Source of the DNA: Defluviitaleaceae bacterium | GTDB taxonomy: Bacteria; Bacillota; Clostridia; Lachnospirales; WQUN01 | Assembly: GCA_009780585.1 (NCBI GenBank) | Contig: WQZS01000002.1 | Coordinates: forward strand, 124,001 to 188,000 | DNA: 64,000 nt | Direction: 5' to 3' | Shown: positions 18,171 through 24,941 of the stretch, piece after piece | Layout: the number at the start of each line of letters is the position of its first letter | Numbering within the stretch: the first letter of the stretch is position 1 | The notes under the pieces: model-generated | What the model was told of the DNA's origin: nothing | Seen by the model: the letters and a program-made list of their open reading frames with translations, nothing else | The model's database searches: none | Made by a program: the position numbers and the translations under genes

Positions 18171-19062
18171 AGGTGAGGGCAATAAAATAAAGGGCATAAT
18201 TTTGGCAGGGGGAGCAGGAACGCGCCTTTTTCCCCTTACATGTGTAACCAGTAAACAATTATTGCCGGTGTATGATAAACCCATGATATATTATCCTTTA
18301 TCCACTTTAATGCTGGCGGGTATCAGGGATATCCTTATCATATCCACACCGGACGATTTACCTAATTTTGAGCGGTTATTGGGAACCGGTGAAAGCTTGG
18401 GGCTGAACCTAGCGTACAAGGTGCAACCAAGCCCGGACGGTTTGGCGCAGGCTTTTATTATAGGGGAAGATTTTATAAATGGCAGTAGCTGCGCAATGGT
18501 GTTGGGCGATAATATATTTTATGGAAACGGATTTTCCGCTCTGTTGCAAAACGCAGTAAAGAAAAACGATGGCGCAACCATTTTTGGTTATTATGTTGAT
18601 GACCCGGAGCGCTTTGGCGTGGTCGAATTTGATACAACCGGAAAAGTGGTGAGCATAGAAGAAAAACCCAAAACCCCAAAATCCAACTATGCTGTGACAG
18701 GACTTTATTTTTATGACAAAAATTGTGTGGAGTACGCCAAAAGCCTAAACCCAAGTACCCGGGGGGAATTGGAAATAACCGACCTTAACCGGATTTATTT
18801 GCAACAAGAAAAATTGGATGTAAAAATATTGGGGCGCGGTTATGCGTGGATGGACATGGGTACGGTAGATAGTCTTATTGATTCTTCCAATTTTATTATG
18901 GCGGTGGAAAAGCGGCAGGGCATAAAGATATCCGCCATTGAGGAAATTGCGTATCGTATGGGTTTTATTGATTTGACACAATTAAGATTTTTAACAAATA
19001 GCTACGGGAAATCACCTTATGGCGTGTATTTACAAAAAATTATCGAAGGGAAGGTAAGGTAA
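18163..19062 (+). CDS. rfbA: Glucose-1-phosphate thymidylyltransferase
   Basis: Nearly 300 residues, standard for RfbA/RmlA. It has [43 protein letters not shown] and YAWMDMGT. It makes dTDP-glucose from dTTP and glucose 1-phosphate. The start is odd: homologues begin MKGIILAGG, but here the codon at that place is ATA (18187-18189), 7 nt after a good AGGTGAGGG. The first in-frame ATG (18163) lies before that site, overlaps the previous gene by 8 nt and has no ribosome binding site at normal distance. Confidence 0.93.
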   Translation: MCKGEGNKIKGIILAGGAGTRLFPLTCVTSKQLLPVYDKPMIYYPLSTLMLAGIRDILIISTPDDLPNFERLLGTGESLGLNLAYKVQPSPDGLAQAFIIGEDFINGSSCAMVLGDNIFYGNGFSALLQNAVKKNDGATIFGYYVDDPERFGVVEFDTTGKVVSIEEKPKTPKSNYAVTGLYFYDKNCVEYAKSLNPSTRGELEITDLNRIYLQQEKLDVKILGRGYAWMDMGTVDSLIDSSNFIMAVEKRQGIKISAIEEIAYRMGFIDLTQLRFLTNSYGKSPYGVYLQKIIEGKVR

Positions 19063-20397
19063 ATGGAAAAACAAATTATTTTTTATGGTGCAGGGAATTT
19101 TACACAATCATTTTTAAAACAGTGGCTGGCTAAGGGTTTACGGCCTGTGTGTTTTACCGATGGTGATAAAAATAAACACTATACATCCATAAAGGAAGGG
19201 AATGATACATTTTGTGTATTACCTTTGCACGAAGCATTAATAAAGTATCCAAATGCAGATATCGGCATAACAATTGCTGCAATAGATCAAAAAGATAAAA
19301 TTTATAATTATTTACGTGTTGAAGGTGTTTTTGCGGAACGAATTTTTAATGTTAGCGCAGATGGTTATTTAAAACCAATTCTAACACCCTTAAAAAATAT
19401 GTATTGTTCAAAAATTGGCCGTGATGTAATTATTAGTGGTGATAATGACGGTTTTTTGACATTAAATATTTGTTGTTATCCCACAAACATGTTTATCGTC
19501 CATATAGAAAAAAACAATATTGAAGAAGCAATTGACCAATACTTTAAATTTTGCAATTCACTTAAAGAGGATTTAAGGGAAGGACGGACCAGTTATTGCC
19601 AAGGTTGTCCTTTTTTATATGAAATTACTCCCGATTTACAACCAATTATATCTACACAAAACAACCTTGAATACATGAGCATAGGAAGCGGTATATACGG
19701 CGGTAGGCAATGTAATTTTAATTGCATATATTGCACTTACAAGCAACACCGATTTATTGAAAATAAAATTGATGAAGAAATTAAAGAAAAATTTAATATA
19801 CTAGAAATATTAAAATATATAGCTAATAATTTACCTACTGTCAGACGAATTTTTTTAGCAGCCGCAGAAATATCTATTTCACCAATGAGAAGGGAAATAT
19901 TTACTCTTTGGAAAGAAAATCAGTGGGATGGATATATCGCTACCAATGCATCTGTATATTGCGAAGATTTATTTAATTTAGTAAATACATCACCTGCTAA
20001 ATTATTTGTTTCACTTGACGCAGGTACGCGTGAAACGTTTAAACACATAAAAGGAATAGATTGTTTTGAAAAAGTGGTACACAATTTGGAGCAGTATACT
20101 GCTATAAATGATTCCGTTGTTTTAAAGTATATACTTGTTGATGGCATTAATTGTAATATCTCAGATGTTGATGGTTTTATCGCTATTGCAAAAAAAATAC
20201 ATGCTCCTATTGTAATTGCCCAGGATCATTCGCAGGGAATCATTCCAATGTCTGACAGCGAATATAGAACGGCAGTATACCTAGCTCAATCGTGTATATC
20301 ACATAATTTAAAATATTCATTTGAATGTATTGATTATTTGACAACTGATGTAAAAAGATTGAAAAATGATGGATTATTTGTACCAAGTTTAAACTGA
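19063..20397 (+). CDS. Radical SAM protein with N-terminal YGAG Rossmann-like domain (copy 3)
   Basis: A 444-residue protein of the same family as the genes at 6138 and 7420: IIFYGAGNFTQSF at residues 5-17, CFTDGDKNKHYTS, a CQGC pair at 179-182, the cluster C217-x3-C221-x2-C224 (CNFNCIYC), then ATNAS and VSLDAGT. The usual GEP motif of the barrel reads AAEIS here, so its SAM-binding loop has diverged. It is more AT-rich than the flanking rfbA and rfbB, suggesting insertion into the rhamnose gene set. It begins at the base after the rfbA stop. Confidence 0.83.
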   Translation: MEKQIIFYGAGNFTQSFLKQWLAKGLRPVCFTDGDKNKHYTSIKEGNDTFCVLPLHEALIKYPNADIGITIAAIDQKDKIYNYLRVEGVFAERIFNVSADGYLKPILTPLKNMYCSKIGRDVIISGDNDGFLTLNICCYPTNMFIVHIEKNNIEEAIDQYFKFCNSLKEDLREGRTSYCQGCPFLYEITPDLQPIISTQNNLEYMSIGSGIYGGRQCNFNCIYCTYKQHRFIENKIDEEIKEKFNILEILKYIANNLPTVRRIFLAAAEISISPMRREIFTLWKENQWDGYIATNASVYCEDLFNLVNTSPAKLFVSLDAGTRETFKHIKGIDCFEKVVHNLEQYTAINDSVVLKYILVDGINCNISDVDGFIAIAKKIHAPIVIAQDHSQGIIPMSDSEYRTAVYLAQSCISHNLKYSFECIDYLTTDVKRLKNDGLFVPSLN

Positions 20398-20406
20398 GGT
20401 GGAAAC

Positions 20407-21378
20407 ATGACCATTCTCATAACCGGCGGGGCGGGGTTTATCGGCAGTAATTTCATTTATTATATGCTGGGGAAGTATCCGTTATATAAAATAATTTGCC
20501 TTGACGCGCTCACCTATGCCGGAAATTTGGAAACATTGAATGGAGCAATGAAAAATAACCAATTTACATTTATAAAGGGTGACATAGCCGGCAGGGACGT
20601 TGTAAACGACGTTTTTAATCAATACCACCCAAGCCATGTGGTAAATTTTGCGGCGGAAAGCCATGTGGATCGTTCGATAACAGACCCCGGTGTCTTTTTA
20701 CGTACCAATGTAATCGGAACGGGTGTGCTTATGGATGCTTGCCGCAAATATGAAACACGTCGTTTTCACCAGGTTTCCACGGATGAGGTTTACGGGGATT
20801 TACCGCTGGACAGACCGGATTTGCTGTTTACGGAAGAAACACCCATCCACGCGTCCAGCCCTTATGCCGCTTCCAAAGCATCCGCCGACCTTTTGGTTTT
20901 GGCTTATTACAGAACGTATAAACTACCCGTGACCATTTCCCGTTGTTCAAATAATTATGGGCCATACCAATTTCCTGAAAAATTAATACCCTTGATGATT
21001 GCCAATGCGTTGCAAGATAAACCGCTTCCGGTTTACGGTAAAGGTGAAAATGTACGTGATTGGTTGTATGTAAAAGACCATTGCCACGCTATTGATTTAA
21101 TTTTGCACAATGGGAAGTTGGGTGAAGTTTACAATGTGGGTGGTCATAATGAATATACAAATTTAAATGTTGTAAAAACCATTCTCAAAGAATTAAAAAA
21201 GCCGGAAAGTCTAATCACCTACGTAACAGACCGCCCGGGGCATGATTTGCGTTATGCCATCGACCCAAGCAAAATCAACAATGAATTGGGCTGGCTGCCC
21301 GAAACCTCATTTGATAAAGGAATCAAATTAACTATCGATTGGTATACAAATAATCGGTCATGGTGGAAAACGTTATGA
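20407..21378 (+). CDS. rfbB: dTDP-glucose 4,6-dehydratase
   Basis: A 323-residue extended SDR enzyme. NAD-binding GGAGFIGSNF starts at residue 7, followed by ESHVDRSI, STDEVYGD (catalytic Asp-Glu pair), SSPYAASKASAD (Tyr and Lys) and NNYGPYQFPEKLIP. It converts dTDP-glucose to dTDP-4-keto-6-deoxyglucose, the shared intermediate for rhamnose and for the C-methylated sugar suggested by the neighbouring methyltransferase. Its stop overlaps the rfbD start by four bases. Confidence 0.95.
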   Translation: MTILITGGAGFIGSNFIYYMLGKYPLYKIICLDALTYAGNLETLNGAMKNNQFTFIKGDIAGRDVVNDVFNQYHPSHVVNFAAESHVDRSITDPGVFLRTNVIGTGVLMDACRKYETRRFHQVSTDEVYGDLPLDRPDLLFTEETPIHASSPYAASKASADLLVLAYYRTYKLPVTISRCSNNYGPYQFPEKLIPLMIANALQDKPLPVYGKGENVRDWLYVKDHCHAIDLILHNGKLGEVYNVGGHNEYTNLNVVKTILKELKKPESLITYVTDRPGHDLRYAIDPSKINNELGWLPETSFDKGIKLTIDWYTNNRSWWKTL

Positions 21379-22220
21379 AGGTTTTGGTGACCGGAGCAAA
21401 CGGGCAATTGGGATATGATGTGATAAAAGAACTAACCTCACGCAACACCCCTTGTAAGGGGGTTGATATAAACGATTTTGACATTACGGATAAAAATGCC
21501 GTATACAAAGCCTTAGAATCGTATAAACCTGCCGCCGTTATTCATTGCGCCGCATATACGGCGGTGGAAAAAGCGGAGGACGAACCGGAACGTTGCCGTT
21601 TAATAAACGAAAACGGAACCCGAAACATTGCCGAGGTATGCGCGGAATATAACGCGAAAATGATGTACATAAGCACCGATTATGTATTTCCCGGTTACGG
21701 GGATGACTTTTATTTACCGGATGATACAACCGAGCCTTTAAATGTTTACGGTAAAACCAAACGCGCCGGAGAGCTTGCGGTTATGGAGGTCTTGGAAAAA
21801 TATTTTATCGTTCGCATTTCATGGGTGTTTGGTAAAAACGGCAATAATTTTGTAAAAACAATGCTTCGCCTTGGAAAAGAACGAAGCAACATAAATGTAG
21901 TAAAAGATCAAATCGGTTCTCCGACGTACACCAAGGATATCGCACCTTTAATCCGCCAAATAATAAAAACCGACAAATACGGCATTTATCATGCCACCAA
22001 CGAAGACGTGTGTTCCTGGGCTGAATTTGCACAGGAAATTTTTACTGTCGCAAAGTTTAACCATGTGGTTATTAATCCCATTCCCACAAGCCAATACCCG
22101 TCAAAAACCCAACGGCCGCTTAATTCCCGACTTGATAAATCATGTCTGGATGATGCCGGATTTCCCCGCTTGCCCCATTGGAAGGACGCGGTAAGGCGAT
22201 ATCTGCATGCGTATATTTAA
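21375..22220 (+). CDS. rfbD: dTDP-4-dehydrorhamnose reductase
   Basis: A 281-residue SDR. The start at 21375 (MKVLVTGANGQLGYD) forms an ATGA overlap with rfbB; an earlier in-frame start at 21360 lies inside rfbB. Diagnostic parts are TAVEKAEDEPERC, YISTDYVFPG, NVYGKTKRAGE and RISWVFGK. It reduces dTDP-4-keto-L-rhamnose to dTDP-L-rhamnose. Its last 101 bases are overlapped by the convergent nucleotidyltransferase gene, and no terminator lies between them. Confidence 0.95.
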   Translation: MKVLVTGANGQLGYDVIKELTSRNTPCKGVDINDFDITDKNAVYKALESYKPAAVIHCAAYTAVEKAEDEPERCRLINENGTRNIAEVCAEYNAKMMYISTDYVFPGYGDDFYLPDDTTEPLNVYGKTKRAGELAVMEVLEKYFIVRISWVFGKNGNNFVKTMLRLGKERSNINVVKDQIGSPTYTKDIAPLIRQIIKTDKYGIYHATNEDVCSWAEFAQEIFTVAKFNHVVINPIPTSQYPSKTQRPLNSRLDKSCLDDAGFPRLPHWKDAVRRYLHAYI

Positions 22221-22947
22221 TCCCAAAATAACCGGCCTTTGCTTCTTCATAACTTTGTATATCACCGATATCATGCCGCTTGCCCGGCATTATCATGGCA
22301 TGAACGGGGGATTGCCTGCACAACCATGCGATAAAGCTGCCCGGTGCATCCGTTGGGCAACCGTCTTTTATTGCCCGGGGGATTAGGGCGGCGTCGGATT
22401 CGGTTAAAAAATAAAAGGGTGGGGTCAACCAATGGGATGCCGGGTTTTCCGGCTTTTCCTGCATGGATATAATGCGGTCATTGTCATCTGTTTGGATAAC
22501 ACCGCTTTTTTTTAGCTTTGTTGGGTCGCTTTCGAAGTAGCGCATTACGCAGGAAGTCTTTTTACTTCTTGCGTAGCGGATAAACCCGGCGAGTGAGAAG
22601 TCGAGCAGATTGTCGCCGGCTATTACTAATAGATCACCGCTTAGGCGGAGCGAACTAATGGCGAACCACAAATCCTTTACCGCGCCCAAGCGGGTTTCGT
22701 TGGTAAGGGTTCCGTTGTTTACGATGGTAGTTTTATGGATTGATTTATTTGCCCATTCGGTAAAGTGTAGCGCGTATTTTCCGTTGGTAGCGATTACGTA
22801 GCTATCTATCTCCCCGGTCGCGTCAATATTATCAAGTAGCCAATCCAAAATCGTTTTGCTCTTTACCTCCAGCAACGGCTTCGGGAAGTTTTCCGTCAAC
22901 GGATGAAGGCGCGTAGCGTATCCGGCCGCCAGTACGACACAGGTCAT
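22120..22947 (-). CDS. Sugar-phosphate nucleotidyltransferase
   Basis: A 275-residue protein with MTCVVLAAGYATRLHPLTEN, FPKPLLEV, VIAGDNLLDFSL and KPENPASHW, the layout of small NDP-sugar pyrophosphorylases. It ends with HDIGDIQSYEEAKAGYF, where most relatives stop; about 30 more residues follow, encoded antisense to the end of rfbD. ATGA overlap with the upstream kinase gene shows the two are translated together: the kinase makes a sugar 1-phosphate and this enzyme adds a nucleotide. Which nucleotide and sugar are used cannot be read from the sequence. Confidence 0.85.
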   Translation of the reverse strand: MTCVVLAAGYATRLHPLTENFPKPLLEVKSKTILDWLLDNIDATGEIDSYVIATNGKYALHFTEWANKSIHKTTIVNNGTLTNETRLGAVKDLWFAISSLRLSGDLLVIAGDNLLDFSLAGFIRYARSKKTSCVMRYFESDPTKLKKSGVIQTDDNDRIISMQEKPENPASHWLTPPFYFLTESDAALIPRAIKDGCPTDAPGSFIAWLCRQSPVHAMIMPGKRHDIGDIQSYEEAKAGYFGIKYTHADIALPRPSNGASGEIRHHPDMIYQVGN

Positions 22948-24185
22948 ATCCTGCCTACCCCGTCCCCGCTGAAGCAGTAATGTATTGAAAATTTATCCGC
23001 TAATTCGGGGAATGCTTTTGTATATTGCTCGGTAACGGTTTTTTGGATATGCTCTTTATACAACGGATCAACCAACGCCATACAACAGCCCCGAAACCCC
23101 GCTCCGGAGAAACGTCCCCCGTATATACCGTCGGTTGCGCGTAAAATCTCATACAACCTCGTCAGCTCCGGGGATCCGGTTTCGTAATTTATTATCGACG
23201 ATTCACCGCTTTCAAGGGAAAGTCGCCCAAAGGTTACGATATCCCCCTTACGCCAGGCGTCCACACCCTTTTCCACCCGTTCATATTCTGTATACCAGTG
23301 TTCGGCACGTTTGCGCCAGGGTTCGGGGAGCTTGACTTTGTGCCTGTCATATACCCCACGGGGTACCGACCTTAAGCGCGCATCCTCAAACTTGCCGTAT
23401 TCCATCCCCTCCAGTGCCATAAGTGCGTATGCGGCGGATTTGCATTCATCCACACGTTTATTATACTTTGACCCGATTAGAACACGTTCAACCCCGCCGA
23501 AAAATATGGCGATTTCATAGGGTTTCATATCCCTGTGCGGCGGTATCAATTCATAAGAATCATCTGCGGTATCCAAATACAGCAGGTGGTCTTTTTTTGC
23601 ATATATTTCGCAGGATTGGTCCAGCTTTCCGCAGGAAACGCCCACATAGCTGTTTTCCGCTTCCATGGCGATGGCGATAACTTCATTTTCAGCCAGCGGG
23701 ATACGGTTGACGCGGCACAAAGCGGTAAGGTACGCGATAATCACCGCCGCAGATGATGACAACCCACCGATGGGTAAACTTCCCTCGATTATACCGCATA
23801 ACCCGATGTGTAGCGGATACCGCTTGCCCAACGCGAGGGTTGCACCCCGCAAATAATCAGCCCAATCATTTTGTTTAACTTCCGGTATTCTTGCGACATG
23901 GAATTGTGCCCTCTTTGAAAATTGCAAAGAGAGCAACTCGATAACCCCGTTTTGCTTTTCACCATACGCGATGTGTATACCCTTTTCGATGGCAAAACCC
24001 GTCACTTTGCCGTATTGATGGTCGCTGTGCGCGCCGATGGGGCAAATACGGTAGGGACAAAAAGCCACATCCTGCGGAGAGTAGCCGTAAATTGATTGGA
24101 ACTTATCTGTACAAGTCATGGGTTTTAAACCGGTTTCATAACTTTTATTTAGGTTTTTAAGCTCATTATTACGCCCGACAAACAT
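22944..24185 (-). CDS. GHMP sugar kinase, galactokinase/galacturonokinase-like
   Basis: A 413-residue protein. CPYRICPIGAHSDHQYG is the galactokinase-family sugar-binding signature in the form seen in galacturonokinases (YRICPLGAHIDHQ), rather than the NLIGEHTDY of true galactokinase. PIGGLSSSAAV is the GHMP ATP-binding motif, and GGRFSGAGFRGCCMAL is the third motif. It phosphorylates the anomeric hydroxyl of a free sugar or uronic acid, feeding the nucleotidyltransferase encoded next. GGAGGG precedes the ATG. The family call is firm; the uronic acid preference is inference. Confidence 0.83.
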   Translation of the reverse strand: MFVGRNNELKNLNKSYETGLKPMTCTDKFQSIYGYSPQDVAFCPYRICPIGAHSDHQYGKVTGFAIEKGIHIAYGEKQNGVIELLSLQFSKRAQFHVARIPEVKQNDWADYLRGATLALGKRYPLHIGLCGIIEGSLPIGGLSSSAAVIIAYLTALCRVNRIPLAENEVIAIAMEAENSYVGVSCGKLDQSCEIYAKKDHLLYLDTADDSYELIPPHRDMKPYEIAIFFGGVERVLIGSKYNKRVDECKSAAYALMALEGMEYGKFEDARLRSVPRGVYDRHKVKLPEPWRKRAEHWYTEYERVEKGVDAWRKGDIVTFGRLSLESGESSIINYETGSPELTRLYEILRATDGIYGGRFSGAGFRGCCMALVDPLYKEHIQKTVTEQYTKAFPELADKFSIHYCFSGDGVGRI

Positions 24186-24247
24186 ATACTATCCCTCCAA
24201 TTACTAATTTCGCAATTAGTATATTGTTTACGGTTTATTTGTCAACA

Positions 24248-24276
24248 TTGACGCAATCGTTCGTACGAATTATAAT
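24248..24276 (+). promoter_or_regulatory. Promoter with embedded operator for the toxin-antitoxin pair
   Basis: TTGACG (24248-24253), a 17-nt spacer and TATAAT (24271-24276). The spacer contains the perfect palindrome TTCGTACGAA (24260-24269). A related half site TCGTTCGTATG recurs at about 24289-24299, as expected for autoregulation by the Phd-type antitoxin. Confidence 0.75.
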
Positions 24277-24307
24277 AATATTATATATCGTTCGTATGGA
24301 GGCTTTT

Positions 24308-24541
24308 ATGCTTAACGCAAGCGCGACCGAGTTCAAAACCAATATGGGTAAATACCTTACCCTAGTCAACCGGCAAGACATTTATATCACAAAAAACGGC
24401 CGGGCTGTCGCGGTATTAACCGCGCCCAAACCGCAACAAAATTGGGCGGATGATCTTGTAGGGGTGATACCCGATATCAATTTTGATGAAAAAAAATACA
24501 AAGGGGAAAGGTTGGCCAATAAATATGAAAGCCTTGATTGA
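24308..24541 (+). CDS. Phd/YefM-type antitoxin
   Basis: A 77-residue protein. MLNASATEFKTNMGKYL, then DIYITKNGRAVAVL, is the Phd/YefM DNA-binding fold; the C-terminal segment would wrap around the toxin. It neutralises the PIN toxin encoded next and probably represses the promoter upstream. GGAGG lies 7 nt before the ATG at 24308. The reading frame extends upstream to 24224, but that part covers the promoter. It overlaps the toxin gene by 17 nt. Confidence 0.88.
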   Translation: MLNASATEFKTNMGKYLTLVNRQDIYITKNGRAVAVLTAPKPQQNWADDLVGVIPDINFDEKKYKGERLANKYESLD

Positions 24542-24941
24542 TACCAATGTAATTATTGATGTACTAACCCGCCGACATCCTCATTTCGACGATTCTTTTG
24601 CCGTACTTTCATTGTGCGGAAATAAATTGACCGGATATGTATCCGCCGGCCAAACAACGGATATCTTTTATTTGTTAAGGCGCGGCGGTTTGGATGCCTA
24701 CGCAGCAAAAAATGTAATGAAAAAATTATCTCAAACCCTTAAAATCCTTGATGTAAAATCCGTGGATGTTACCCATGCCCTTTTATCCCCCATTACCGAT
24801 TACGAGGACGCACTTTTGGCTTGCATAGCCGAAAGGCAAAAATTAAATTATATTATCACGCGAAATGATAAGGATTTTAAACAGTCTGCCGTACAAGCCG
24901 TATCGCCGTCGTTGTTTCTTTCGATGAAAAGTCAAACATAA
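24525..24941 (+). CDS. PIN-domain toxin (VapC-like ribonuclease)
   Basis: A 138-residue protein. MKALIDTNVIIDVL carries the first acidic residue of the PIN site, DYEDALLAC the central one, and ITRNDKDFKQS the last. PIN toxins cleave RNA, often tRNA, when freed from their antitoxin. The start at 24525 lies inside the antitoxin gene, as usual for coupled pairs. Its end overlaps the convergent glycosyltransferase gene by 10 bp. Function within the glycan island is probably only stabilisation. Confidence 0.88.
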   Translation: MKALIDTNVIIDVLTRRHPHFDDSFAVLSLCGNKLTGYVSAGQTTDIFYLLRRGGLDAYAAKNVMKKLSQTLKILDVKSVDVTHALLSPITDYEDALLACIAERQKLNYIITRNDKDFKQSAVQAVSPSLFLSMKSQT

